A stretch of DNA of 64,000 nucleotides from Micromussa lordhowensis (lineage: Eukaryota; Cnidaria; Anthozoa; Scleractinia; Lobophylliidae): positions 21,767,886 through 21,831,885 of the forward strand of contig OZ026604.1 of assembly GCA_964020085.1 (NCBI GenBank), written 5' to 3'. The notes below the pieces were generated by a model. The model was given only the letters and a program-made list of their open reading frames with translations. It searched no databases and had not been told where the DNA came from. A program made the position numbers and the translations under genes. Positions 34,514-46,344 of the stretch are shown here, in pieces (the first letter of the stretch is position 1; the number at the start of each line of letters is the position of its first letter).

Positions 34514-34950
34514 TTCGCTCGAACAACTGTAACTCCGTCCTCGTTCTTAGTAAGCTTAGCTATGAAAAATGAAAATCAGCTTGTGTCAATAACAAAGGAT
34601 TTGAAAAGCATTGACCTCAATGCTTTTCAAGTCGAGGGAAACAAAATTGTTGTTTTACGGAGGGAAACAAAATTCACTGTTCCCCAAGGGACCAGTCATT
34701 AAGTGATTTGTTATATAGCAAAACAAAAACAAAAGCAAATTTTGAAAACCGCGCTGAGATTCCAGCGACCAAATCAGGCCACGTGCAACAGCAGTCAACA
34801 TTTCGCGGGTAATAGTTAACTATTTCCCGTTTGGCGTCATAGTATTCCCAATGTTGCCCACTCATGGCATTTTCATTGTAAGATGTCATGTGACCATGAA
34901 CTAGCCAATGAATGGGCGCGCTGTAGCGGGAAAAACGCCAGCTATATAAC

Positions 34951-36570
34951 AAAGGAAGTTATTGCCAGTAAAATGTGGATTTGAAATATCGCATTTTCAC
35001 CACCGTATGAAGTTGCCGTTTGTCATAATTGTCGTAAAACCACCCAATTAAGTCAAATTATGCGGAAAACATCTTTCTTGTTTACGTATGTATATTTTCA
35101 CTTAAAGTGTCACTGAAACGAAACTTTTGTATCCTCTTTTCTTCGCCCAATCTATAGTTCTAAACGTGCTAATAATCATGGTGAACCTTATTTTTGTCAA
35201 AGTGCTGGTTTTAGCTGCCGAAATCGACTTTTTGGAGCAAAACTGTTACTGGGCTCTGGTACCGAGTTTAAGGATCTTGTGACGTCACTGCACAGGAAGC
35301 GCGATAGATGCTCTTTCGTTTTCATTTGATTTACTCAAGTTTATTCTTCGTATTGTCGTTTGCAACTGGTTTTCTACCTCGTAATTTCTTTCCAACCTTG
35401 ACAGAAAACACATATTATAGACGCTGTAGGGAGCCAAAGAGTTAAAATTCACCAAAATAAATGCGACAGATCGGAACAGGATAATACGCCTTTCGAACAT
35501 CTTAGTACACGATTGGAAACTGACGTCTTTTAGATCACGAAACGTCAGTTTCAGTGGCTCTTTAAGTCTTGATGGGGGGGGGGGGGGGAGGGGGAGAGAG
35601 AATGGGGAGTGGATCTATCTTTCCCCTCCCCCACGTCACGGAATCAAGAGTGGAATTATGACATGTAGCATAGCATCTTCATTTTTTTACGGAAGAGATG
35701 TTTCTTTTTCGAAAGAAAGATGAAACGTCTTCGAAAAAATAAAGTGTGTCGCTTTAGAGGAAAGAGCTTGTTATATTTACATTGCAAGCGTAATTTGACG
35801 TCGGGTAATGTTCTTTCTGGAGTATGGCAAAATTAGAAGCAGTTAATCTGTTTACCAAAGAAAAAGCATCAACTCAAATTCAGTTGCTTGAAAGGCGTAT
35901 AAGTAATTTTTATCTTTGATATATATATTTTTTTAAATTTAATTATAAGTTTGAAGTCGAAGTGGCATGAAGTCATGACATAGATACGTTTTCAATTATC
36001 AGATTAACCCAATCACGAGCCCATTTAAAAGATATAAAATATTAAGAGGGAAACTAATGAATTAAAATCCTGATGTAGGTTCAACTCTCTCCATAATTCC
36101 ATAATAACGAAATTAATGACTGAATCTTCAATAAAGTATCACAACAAAGATAGGGAACACGGAAAATACCGCGGAAATTCAAGGTTGTTCACTTATTGTT
36201 AAAAACAAAACTTTGGACTTTTTGAGACGTTTACACCATAGTTTAAAAATCGTATCTTTCATTGGAAAACACATTCAGCCATTGACAGGCGCGCAAAATG
36301 GAATTCTCTATTGTAAGCGTAGTTGAAAACCCGTAGAACGAAAAAATATTTTATTCACATTATACGTGTTAATTAAGTAACTTGAACGGGAAGTCTAGGT
36401 AAGAGCGGGAGGAGTCAAACTGACATGAACGCAAATAGTTCTAAATTGCAGTGACACAACACGCCATATTTTATTACACAGTGTAAAGAACTGTTATTTC
36501 GACTATACATCTCCTCGAGACTTAAGAACTGAAGACATTCGTTGCGGTGTAAAAATCAATATTTTTGGGC
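34951..36570 (+). repeat. Array unit 3 (truncated), second segmental copy
   Basis: The unit starts at AAAGGAAGTTATTGC and follows unit 1 up to the leader exon position. It includes a short outer TTAA element (35106-35561) with the inner MITE absent. The leader start reads AAAAATCAATATTTTTGGGC: ATG is changed to ATC and the exon is cut at 36570, where LINE sequence begins. It therefore supplies no leader. Confidence 0.75.
35106..35561. mobile_element. Outer TTAA MITE, lacking the inner element (empty site)
   Basis: Flanks are TTAA at 35102-35105 and 35562-35565. Ends are AGTGTCACTGAAACG and CAGTTTCAGTGGCTCT. It is 456 bases long. At 35268-35271 it carries the single TTAA into which the 552-bp inner MITE inserted in the 8.9-kb and 13.1-kb copies. 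Confidence 0.75.
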
Positions 36571-36960
36571 ACCATGGTTTACAAATACATACATACTTTA
36601 TTACCACTTCCCAAAGACGATTTTCAGAGGCAATACAGTTAGGGTAAAAAAAAAATAATTATACAATTAAGCTAAAAATAAATTATATATCAGAGTTAAA
36701 ATATAGCAATGACATTAAATAGCAGAAGGAGGCGAGACCTAAGACGGCGTTTAAACACATTAACCGATTCACAGAGTTTAAGATCATTAGATAAGGAATT
36801 CCATAAAGTAACTGCTCGATAGAAAAAAGTACTTTGGCCACTTGTTGTTCTAAAGCGAGGTATGTTAAGCATTTGAGAACTTGTCGTTCTGCGATTTGTG
36901 ACATCACTGCTCGTCTAATATATGAATTGTGTAGATAAATATCCAGTAGCACATCCTGTT
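36571..36960 (-). mobile_element. LINE 3' end (CR1/jockey-type tail)
   Basis: The minus-strand frame reads RTTSGQSTFFYRAVTLWNSL, SNDLKLCESVNVFKRRL and ends NVIAIF then TAA. The pattern of TLWNSL...S...FK..L is the usual C-terminal tail of CR1/jockey-like LINE proteins. A 3' untranslated region and a short ATGT-type repeat tail (36575-36595) follow. 5' parts are missing. Confidence 0.75.
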
Positions 36961-37199
36961 AAACACAAAGTGTCTTTATTTCCCGTGTTGAAATAATGCA
37001 GTAAGTAAGTATATTAGGTTGTTACAATTTACACTTGGGAGGAAGACTAAAGAAACCCTCGCGGGCTTTTACAAAGCAGTCTCCCTTTTAAAATACTCTA
37101 TCTAATTCTAGTCAGATGGTATCAGAGATTGGAATTATATACAGTTACAAACCGTTGCAAATAATGTTAAGCTAACTAATCTACATTTACAAAAATAAG

Positions 37200-37651
37200 A
37201 TCTATGTCAGTATCACTTTTGAAAAATGAATTGCTTCATTTTTTGTTTTAAAGATTTTTAAAGATGCAGAGCATTTGATAGTCTTTGGTATCTCATTCAA
37301 CACTTAAATGACATTACGGCATCACGGTAGTAAAGGTGCTCCTTTACTGGCAGCCAGCGCAGTTCCTTTAAAGCTGGAGACACGTGATCGTATTTCCTTC
37401 TTCCACTTACTATGCGGCAGGCAAAATTCTGGACTGTCTGTAACATTTTTAAATTCCTTTGAGAAGTGTTACTCCAAACGCATGAGCAATAAAATAGTTT
37501 ACTGAAAACAAGTGAGTTTATAATAATGATTAAGGACTGTTTGTCAAAAAAGTACTTAACTCTATTGATCTGAGCGATGAAACTGTTTCTAGAACATGAT
37601 TATCAAAAGTTAACTTTGGATCCATAATTACACCGAGGTCTTTAGCGGTAT
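37200..37651 (-). mobile_element. Second LINE fragment (end of reverse transcriptase region)
   Basis: On the minus strand: DTAKDLGVIMDPKLTFDNHV (the KDLGV...F..H motif after the RT domain), then after breaks MLQTVQNFACRIVSGRRKYD and LKELRWLPVKEHLYYRD, which are typical of CR1-like LINE C-terminal regions. Stops interrupt it. The part 37513-37651 is repeated at 39704-39842. Confidence 0.7.
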
Positions 37652-39703
37652 CGTTTCTTTCATCAGAAAACACATTCAACCATTGACAAGCGCGGAAGAT
37701 GTAAGCGAAAGTTGTAAGCGTAGTTGAAAACCCGTAGAACAAAATATTTTCTTCACATTATACATGTACGTGCTACCAAGTTACCGCTAACGGGAAGTCT
37801 ACGTAAGAGCGGGAGGAGTCAAACTGACATGAACGCAAATAGCTCTAAATGGCAGTGAGACAACAGGCCATCTTTTATTACACAGTTTTGACGTGTAAGG
37901 AGCTCTTATTTCGACTATCCATCTCTTCGAGAAATCTCTACACAAGACTTGAGAGCTGAAGACATTCGTTGCGGTGTAAAAAATGTTTATATTTGGGCTC
38001 GCTTTTTTTGTGCCATGGTTTTTAATAATGCCTCGTCCAACGTACGCGGAAGGTGAGTTCGAAAATGTCCTTACATTTTAACTTAAATCGCGTTTTATAC
38101 TCTGTTACTTTGTGAATCCACCAGTTGTGGTTTAACCTACCAGCTGCAACCTTTTGCGCAACCTACCAGATGCCTGGATTGTCATCTCGAACTCTGTGTC
38201 ATAAGCGAGTTTGTGTCGTGAGTTTGTTGTTGGTGCTTCTCTTCAACCTTTCATCGCTCGTTGGTTTTCTTCAGTGTACTGAAAGTTTTCCTCTCTATGT
38301 AAAAAGGCGACATTTTAAATCCCAATTTTATTCAGAATCCAAGCGCCACAGGTATGTCAGTCGAAAGACTAGTGCGTGCTGCCCTCCGTCTCCAAGAAAG
38401 TCGATTTAATACTCTTAATATTTTAGTTCAGTAAGAATTCTCAAAGATTCCACAAAATTGACGCGTTAAACTTCTCTCGGGTCAAACTGACACGATATTT
38501 CATTCAAATAACTCACAAAAACGGAGGAAAAAAACAGTATTTTGGATAACATCTTTATGTCTTGACTGTTTCTCTTGCGAAAGTAACTTGGACCCTTAAT
38601 TGACAATGCGCGAGGAGTGTAAAAAAATGTACAAGGCGCCTTCTGGGCTACATATTTGGTGCAATTGCTTTTGATGATAATCATGATGATGATAATTTAG
38701 GAAACCAATCTTCTCTTGCGATATTAAAGGTCGCAGGTCAGTCATTTTTGTCTTCTCTGTGTTTAGTGAAAGCTATCTTTCTTTACCACCTTAGGTACTT
38801 TAATGTCAAAATATACTGCAACAGGCTTTGAGATAAAATGAAACAATTTTCAAGAATATATCAAGTTCTTGATGCATCGTTTTTCTGAAATAACATTTAA
38901 ATACATAAACCCGAATGTATTTGTAATTTGTCCTTCAATTTTGTTGCGCACCTACGAGGCAATTTGCACGAGCCGTTCTCACTGAAATGAGCATGCTTGC
39001 AATTGGCAACGTTTTCGTTACAGCAGTCATTTTTAAAAAGTAGAATTTTGTTCACTTAATACAACGTCGCTGAGGCGTAAATTTTTAGGGAGCTGGTGTT
39101 GTAGCAAAATTTCGAAACAAGTTGCTTGAAAAATAACCCAGTGCAACAATGCCTTTTGACACGATTGGCGACGCATAATCTTTACAAAACTTTGTACGAC
39201 AAATCGCTACATTTATTCATCTTGTAGCGTCGCTAAGTTCTTTAAAACGAATCATCTGTCGACACGTAAATAGCGACGAAGAGAAAGGTTGTCAAAACCA
39301 GCTATTTTCTCACATGAAAAGGGAAAAAGGATCTGTAAAATGTGTGTCTACTTTGTATTACATCGCCAAAGAAGATGCTGCATTTTTTGTTTCATTAAAT
39401 AGGTAAGGCCGGGTTAATCCGACACTCATTGCTTTATGTTTTTTGTGATCTTCGCGGACAGATCTTTCAAAAATCTTCGAGGGGCAGGAAACGTTGGAGT
39501 TCAAACGGCGAATAATCGAAATGCAGGCTTTCTTGTTGTAGCCCTAACAAATCTCTTCTACTGCGTGTAATGCTCTTGTTACAAAATATACTATCTCAAT
39601 TTAATCATGAACATAAATACGAACTTCATGCCCAAGTCTTTTTGGTTTAGTCCTCTGTTATAAAGGTAATTATCCTTTGCATTCTGTAGACAAAAAATAA
39701 AAA
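37652..39703 (+). repeat. Array unit 4 (5' part replaced by LINE sequence)
   Basis: The unit resumes at a point equal to about 10549 of unit 1 and runs to its end. It holds the leader exon at 37983-38052. Together with the preceding LINE piece (from 37513) it forms a 2.19-kb block that is tandemly repeated from 39704. Confidence 0.7.
37983..38052 (+). CDS. Leader exon 4 (23 codons)
   Basis: ATG at 37983 opens MFIFGLAFFV, PWFLIM, PRPTYAE to a GTGAGT donor at 38053, phase 1. It has the full 70-base length, as at 10855 and 40174. A hydrophobic core followed by TYA-E fits a cleavable signal peptide. It lies 7.6 kb upstream of the gene C PAN exon, whose possible acceptor at 45602 has the matching phase. 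The role as a first exon is inferred. Confidence 0.5.
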
Positions 39704-39842
39704 AAGTTTATAATAATGATTAAGGACTGTTTGTCAAAAAAGTACTTAACTCTATTGATCTGAGCGATGAAACTGTTTCTAGAACATGATTATCAAAAGT
39801 TAACTTTGGATCCATAATTACATCGAGGTCTTTAGCGGTATC
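39704..39842 (-). mobile_element. Repeat of the LINE fragment at the unit 4/5 junction
   Basis: Nearly identical to 37513-37651 (DTAKDLDVIMDPKLTFDNHV on the minus strand). Its presence between units 4 and 5 marks the joint of a 2.19-kb tandem duplication. Confidence 0.75.
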
Positions 39843-41927
39843 GTATCTTTCATTGGAAAACACATTCAACCATTGACAAGCGGGGAAGATGTAAGCGAAA
39901 GTTGTAAGCGTAGTTGAAAACCCGTAGAACAAAATATTTTCTTCACATTATACATGTACGTGCTACCAAGTTACCGCTAACGGGAGATCTACGTAAGTGC
40001 GGGAGGAGTCAAACTGACATGAACGCAAATAGCTCTAAATGGCAGTGAGACAACAGGCCATCTTTTATTACACAGTTTTGACGTGTAAGGAGCTCTTATT
40101 TCGACTATCCATCTCTTCGAGACTATCTTTACACAAGACTTGAGAGCTGAAGACATTCGTTGCGGTGTAAAAAATGTTTGTTTTTGGGCTCGCTTTTTTT
40201 GTGCCATGGTTTATAATAATGCCTCGTCCAACGTACGCGGAAGGTGAGTTCGAAAATGTCCTTACATTTTAACTTAAATCGCGTTTTATACTCTGTTACT
40301 TTGTGAATCCACCAGTTGTGGTACAACCCACCAGCTGCAACCCTTTGCGCAACCTACCAGATGCCTGGGTTGTCATCTCGAACTCTGTTTCATAAGCGAG
40401 TTTGTGTCGTGAGTTTGTTGTTGGCGCATCTCTTCGACCTTTCATTTCTCGTTGGTTTTCCTCAATGTACTCCAGTTTTCCTCTCTTTGTAAAAAAGCGA
40501 CATTTTAAATCCCAATTTTATTCAGAATCCAAGCGCCACAGGTATGTCAGTCGAAAGACTAGTGCGTGCTGCCCTCCGTCTCCAAGAAAGTCGAATTAAT
40601 ACTCTTAATATTTTTGTTCAGTAAGAATTCTCAAAGATTCCACAAAATTGACAAGTTAAACTTCTCTCGGGTCAAACTGACACGATATTTCATTCAAATA
40701 ACTCACAAAAACGGAGGAAAAAACAGTATTTTGGATAACATCTTTATGTCTTGACTGTTTCTCTTGCGAAAGTAACTTGGACCCTTAATTGACAATGCAC
40801 GAGGAGTGTAAAAAAATGTAAAAGACGCCTTCTGGGCTACATATTTGGTGCAATTGCTTTTGATGATAATCATGATGATGATAATTTAGGAAACCAATCT
40901 TCTCTTGCGATATTAAAGGTTGCAGGTCAGTCATTTTTGTCTTCTCTGTGTTTAGTGAAAGCTATCTTTCTTTACCACTTTAGGTACTTTAATGTCAAAA
41001 TATACTGCAACAGGCTTTGAGATAAAATGAAACAATTTTCAAGAATATATCAAGTTCTTGATGCATCGTTTTTCAGAAATAACATTTAAATACATAAACC
41101 CGAATGTATTTGTACTTTGTCCTTCAATTTTGTTGCGCACCTACCAGGCAATTTCCACGAGCCGTTCTCACTGAAATGAGCATGCTTGCAATTGGCTACG
41201 TTTTTGTTACAGCAATCATTTTTAAAAAGTAGAATTTTGTTCACTTAATACAACGTCGCTGCGGCGTAAATTTTTAGGGAGCTGGTGTTGTAACAAAATT
41301 TCGAAACAAGTTGCTTGAAAAATAACCCAGTGCAACAACGCCTTTTGGCACGATTGGCCACGCATAATCCTTTACAAAACTTTGTACGACAAATCGCTAC
41401 ATTTATTCATCTTGTAGCATCGCTAAGTTCTTTAAAACGAATCATCTGTCGACACGTAAATAGCGACGAAGACAAAGGTTATCAAAACCAGCTATTTTCT
41501 CACATGAAAAGGGAAAAGGGATCTGTAAAATGTGTGTCTACTTTGTATTACATCGCCAAAGAAGATGCTGCATTTTTCGTTTCATTAAATAGGTAAGGTG
41601 GTTAATCCGACACTCATTGCTTTATGTTTTTTGTGATCTTCGCGGACAGATCTTTCAAAACCTTCGAGGGGCAGGAAACGTTGGAGTTCAAACGGCAAAT
41701 AATCGAAATGCGGGCTTTCTTGTTGAAGCCCTAACAAATCTCTTCTACTGTATGTAATGCTCTTGTTACAAAATATATTATCTCAATTTAATCATGAACA
41801 TAAATGCGAACTTCATGCCCAAGTCTTTTTGGTTTAGTCTTCTGTTATAAAGGTAATTATCCTTTGCATTCTGTAGACAAAAAATGAAAACGAGATCTTA
41901 GGTACTCAAAAGCACTCGACAACTAAT
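39843..41927 (+). repeat. Array unit 5
   Basis: Tandem copy of unit 4 with leader exon at 40174-40243, ending at the AAAGGAAGTTATTGC remnant at 41928. By eye it differs from unit 4 at a few percent of positions. Confidence 0.7.
40174..40243 (+). CDS. Leader exon 5 (23 codons)
   Basis: ATG at 40174 opens MFVFGLAFFV, PWFIIM, PRPTYAE to a GTGAGT donor at 40244, phase 1. It is the leader exon closest to gene C (5.4 kb upstream of the PAN exon), full length and intact. It differs from leader 4 by two residues. Confidence 0.5.
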
Positions 41928-42057
41928 AAAGGAAGTTATTGCAACTGAGTAACAGGTGGATTTGAAATATCGCATTTCCACCACCATATGAAGTTACCAT
42001 TTGTCATAACTGTCAAAAAACTATACCCAATTAAGTCAAATTATGCGGAAAACGTTC

Positions 42058-42448
42058 GTTGTTTTTCGGTCTTTAGGGCAGTATGCGGTTTTCACCTGAG
42101 CAAGCGAACTCGAGTGTTTTCCTTGTGTTCTTTCTTTCTTGCGTATGTGTTGTACTTTTGTGAATTCTTTTTTTGGAAGCGAGCGATATCTTGGATTCAG
42201 TGAGTTGAAGAAAGCCACCAGAAAACTGATACGTGAACAAATTTAATCAGGTCTTGTCCAGCGAAAACGTCAACGCTACAGGTTATTAATACAACAGGAA
42301 ATCTGAAAATTAAACGAATCAGATGTTTTCCGTCCACACACGCTGGAAAAATTAGGAATACGCAACAATCACCCGGCGGTCATTTTGGATTTGAGTTTGA
42401 AAGGCAAGGAAATCAACTGATTATCATATGTCATCGTTTTCGAAAAGC
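42058..42448. other. Segment present only in the second segmental copy
   Basis: About 390 bases lie between AAAACGTTCG and TTTTCAAAACGTCTTC. At 16940 the first copy joins these two flanks directly. No repeat ends or coding potential are recognised, so a deletion in the first copy is as likely as an insertion here. Confidence 0.5.
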
Positions 42449-42459
42449 CCTGTTTTCAA

Positions 42460-44680
42460 AACGTCTTCAAATTCCTCTGGTTTGAAGAGCGTTTTCAAAA
42501 AGGATTAGAGAGGACGGTAGAGAAAGCTAAAGGAACCTAGAGTAAAGAGAACCTTCATCCTCCAACTGAAGAACAAGTTTCAGGCATTGGCAGATGCTGA
42601 GGAGCATACACCGCCTGGCACAAACCACATCAACACCATGTGGGAGAAGATCAGAATAGCGTATTCACAGACCAGCGAAACCTGCCTGGGACGCCAACAG
42701 CGGAAAAGGAAGGAATGGATTACAGCAGATACATGGCAAGCCACTGAGAACAAGAGAGCCCTAAAAAAGAAAGTCATGGATAGCTGATCCGAGAGGCTGA
42801 AAGAGAGATACAGGTGGCAGTACCGAGAAGCAAATCGAGCAGTTAAGAGGATGACTAGGGCAGATAAGAAGGCCTATATAGAAGACCTGGCAAGTCAAGC
42901 AGAAGAGGCCGCTCATAGGGGAGAACAAGGACAGGTGTACAAGATCACCAAGCTCGTCGGCGGCAGGTACCGCAGAGCCACGGGCACACCGATTGTGGAT
43001 AGACAGGGAAGCTTACTCACCACGGAAGCAGAGAAGGAAGCAAGATGGGTAGAGAAGTGCTGAACAGGCAACCACCAACAACGGAGGCAGAAGTCCAGTA
43101 TCCTGATACTGACCTAGATGTTAGCACCGCACCACCAGAGAAAGAAGAAATAATTGCAGCCATATAGATACCTCAAAAATGGAAAATCCCGAGGACAGGA
43201 CAGCCTTAACGCAGAACTCTTCAAGGCAGAGCCAGAGTTTGCAGCATAAGGTCTTCAGCCACTCTTTGTAACAATATGGGAGGAGAAACAACTACCCGAT
43301 GGCTGGGCGGAAGGTGTCATCGTGAAGATTCCGAAGAAAGGAGACTTGAGCAACTGTAACAACTGGAGAGGAATCACCCTTCTGTCTGGTCCTAGCAAGA
43401 TCCTAGCTAAGCTCATCATCAAGCGGATCTCTGAAGAAGTGGACCAGCAACTTTGACAGGAACAAGCAGGTTTTAGAAAGGGACGAGGATGTATAGACCA
43501 GATCTTCACTCTGGGCAACATCATCGAACAGTGCACTGAATGGCAGAGGCAGTTGTATATCAACTATGTGGATTTTGAGAAGGCCTTCGACAGCATCCAC
43601 CGAGAATGTCTATGGCGCATACTCAGGGCATATGGAATTCCACAGCAGATTGTCCTTGTCATTAAGAGCTTCTATAACAACTTCAAGTGTAGAGTGGAGA
43701 ACAGTGAATCCAGCTTTGATGTGAAGACCGGTGTTAGACAAGGATGCCCCATGTCGGCGTTACTCTTTAACCTGGCGATTGACTGGATGATGGGGCAAAC
43801 AACATCAGACCGAATATGGGGCATCAGATGGATCCTCTTGTCAACCCTTGAAGATCTGGATTTCGTCGACGACCTAGCATTACTCTCGCACACACATCAG
43901 AACATGCAAGAGAAAACCACCTGTCTCAGCATGTTTGCACAACAAGTAGGCCTGAAGATCAGCCAGAAGAAGACAGAAGTGATGATGCTAAATGTCTCAA
44001 ACTCCTCGCCAGTCAAAGTGTACGGAGAAGATCTTCAGACAACCGAAGAATTCACCTACCTTGGTAGCACTGTAAGACACGATGGTGGAGCAGGCAGCGA
44101 CATCAGGAATCGCCTCAACAAGGCCAGAAACGCTTTCAGAATGCTAAACAACGTATGGAAATCATCCGAATACAGCATCGAGACCAAGTTAAGACTGTAC
44201 TCGAGCGGCGTACTTTCCACTTTACTGTACGGCTCAGAATGCTGGAGGATGACTTCAAGCCACCTCAACCAACTGTCCACCTTCCACACCAAGAACCTTC
44301 GAAGAATCCTACGAATATTCTCGCCCAAGACCATCTCCAACCAACATCTTTTTGCCCGCTGCCACCAAGACAGCATGAGCACCATCATCATGTGAAGGCG
44401 ATGGAGATGGATCGGGCATGTGATGAGAAGAGAGCCAGGCAACATTCCCCGCACAGCCCTTCACTGGATACCAGAGGGGAAGCGGAAACGGGGGCGACCC
44501 AAGAACACCTGGCGTCGAACTGTAAAAGGGGAGCTTAAGACTCTCCAACACACCTGGGGAACTGTTCAGAAACTGGCCCAGAACAGACAGGGGTAGAGTA
44601 CCTTTGTTGCTGCCTTACATGCCATCCGTCATAACGGAGTAAGTAAGGGAGTAGGCCTAACCGTAGAAATAAAGCCGCGT
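42460..44680 (+). pseudogene. Decayed RTE-like non-LTR retrotransposon (copy upstream of gene C)
   Basis: This is the paralogue of 16940-19140 with a longer open RT part. It has YVDFEKAFDSIHRECLW, GVRQGCPMSALLFNLAID, LDFVDDLALLSH and EFTYLGSTVRHDGG, and then a TGA before the RRWRWIGHVM tail. The catalytic FADD box is changed to FVDD, which should inactivate the enzyme. Earlier frames (linker region 42587-43063) are broken by stops. Its 3' end, GAAATAAAGCCGCG, is at about 44675. Confidence 0.8.
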
Positions 44681-44933
44681 TTTCAAATTTCTCCATTATA
44701 GTGTGGAGGCAGACTGAGTTTTTCAAGTTTTCTAACAAACTGAAGTAAAATTCAATGATCGCCTCACCAGCCGCTCACTAGATAATGAGCATTAATGAGA
44801 TTGTCTAACGGAGGCAGCACCTCCGGCTTCTGTTTGAGATATTCTAGATTCTTTTGATGTTTCTATTTGATTATCTCTTTGTAGGCCTGGAATTCGGCAA
44901 ACACTTTTCAAGTAGAGACCGTCTATTACCTAT

Positions 44934-45416
44934 TAGTAGAATTCTACTAGTATACTAATGCAAATGCTCCCTCTGATTGGCTGAGCTACTCGTATACTAT
45001 CAGCCATTAGAGTACAGTTGGCCGCCGGTCGTCGAAGAAATGCGATGTTTTTATAGTTTTTCCGAAGTTTTGGAAGGAATTTTAGATGTAACGGGTAATC
45101 AGATTCCTGAGAAGACTAAAAGAAGCACTTTGAAGGTTTCTTGACTTTAAAAACTTGAAAATATTGAAAAAGCGGGTACGCGCGTAAACAACTGCAAATT
45201 TGCCAACGACAGTTCGATACGTTCAACTTTGTTTATGGGTAAAGTTCAATAATGCGTGGGAAAATCATTGGAAACCGTTATTTGCGTTAATTTCAGTTAG
45301 AATTCTACTAAAACAATTACATTATTCGCTCTCGATTTCTATGAGGATAGTTGATTCGGCCATCGGCCTCATCAACTATCACCTCATAGAAATCTCGAGG
45401 TCATAATCTAATTGTT
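44934..45416. mobile_element. MITE insertion upstream of gene C
   Basis: The first segmental copy reads GTCTATTACCTAATTCAAG near 19400. Here about 480 extra bases lie between GTCTATTACCTA and ATTCAAG. The insert ends with a hairpin (about 45330-45395) built on GATTTCTATGAGG and a GGCCATCGGCC centre, the same design as the hairpins at 12.4 and 21.3 kb. It is specific to copy C, so it is younger than the duplication or was lost in B. Confidence 0.7.
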
Positions 45417-45601
45417 AAATTCAAGATTATTATTTTATAGTTTTCTTTTAATTCAAGATTGCTTACAAGAAAGATTGTGTAATAAGAGATGGTGTGTAGT
45501 ATCGCTGCCATTCACGGGTACGAGAGAGCAAGTTGCTCGATTTCATCTAACAGGAGTAAGAAACATATGCAAGACTCGATCTTTTTCTCTCCATATGACA
45601 G

Positions 45602-45925
45602 TTTCACAACCTGGCACAAGTATGTCCATCACGTTGCTTGTGATCTCTCAGATGTTTTATGAGCTGGACGCTCAACAGTGTATAATACGAGGCGAATATA
45701 CCATCCGCGGCATGATGTTAAAAGGACACACCTTCATCGAGGAGAAGACCGGGATGATCTGGCTTAGCTGTTTAGACAAGTGTGACGATGACGTCAGATG
45801 TCAAAGCTTTAACTACGTCATCAGCCAAGGCATATGTGAGTTGAACAACCGCACCAAAGAAGCCAGACCTGAAGATTTTGTTCCGGACAGCGATCGGTTC
45901 TATATTAAACGATTCAGGGAAAGAG
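45602..45925 (+). CDS. Gene C exon: N-terminal hydrophobic segment and PAN/apple domain
   Basis: The exon is open to the GTATTG donor at 45926 (phase 1). As in gene B, either ATG 45622 (MSITLLVISQMFYELDA) or ATG 45595 starts translation, or an upstream leader is spliced at 45602. The PAN domain reads QQCIIRGEYTIRGMML, WLSCLDKCDDDVRCQSFNYV, GICELNNRTKEARPEDF, DRFYIKRF. Counting from ATG 45622 through the exons at 46115, 46592, 46887, 47194, 48431 and 50777 gives 1290 bases, that is 429 residues plus stop, with no interruption. This is the only apparently complete gene of the family here. Confidence 0.8.
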
Positions 45926-45967
45926 GTATTGTTCTTCTTTGAGTGATCATCTATATCTTTTTTCAAG

Positions 45968-46021
45968 GAAAGCACTCTTATCTTAAACAAGCGCGCCCAG
46001 ACGACTGCGAACAAAGCCCGG
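45968..46021 (+). CDS. Possible small optional exon of gene C
   Basis: Equivalent to 19966-20019 of gene B: 54 bases, phase 1-1, TTTTCAAG acceptor and GTTTCT donor, GKHSYLKQARPDDCEQSP. The first cysteine of the gene B version is arginine here. Use of this exon is uncertain; including it gives 447 residues in total. Confidence 0.35.
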
Positions 46022-46114
46022 GTTTCTTTCGCGAAGAGAGCAAAACAATACCGTTTTGTTATAACAGAACAGCACTAAAAAAAATACAATGTTGTTTGCC
46101 TTTTCTATGTTTAG

Positions 46115-46264
46115 TTCCCCTTGGATCCGTTCCCGAGCTGCCAGCTGAGTCATGCGCTGAGATCAGGGCGAGTGAAGGAGAAGATGCAGTCAGCGGTAAC
46201 TACTGGTTCGATTCTATTAAACCTGGCGAGATAGTCCTGGCTCGTTGTGACATGTCTAAACTAG
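46115..46264 (+). CDS. Gene C exon: SC..YWF..C motif, 50 codons
   Basis: 150 bases, phase 1-1, ATGTTTAG acceptor and GTAACT donor. It encodes LGSVPELPAESCAEI, DAVSGNYWFDSIKPGE and ARCDMSKL. It follows the PAN exon and precedes the tandem EGF exons. See the gene A and B equivalents for the domain argument. Confidence 0.7.
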
Positions 46265-46344
46265 GTAACTAAACGGCCTTCGGGGTATTACCTCGATTAT
46301 TAATTTCAAACCTCTTCCAATAAGCCTCCCCAATTAACATTGAA

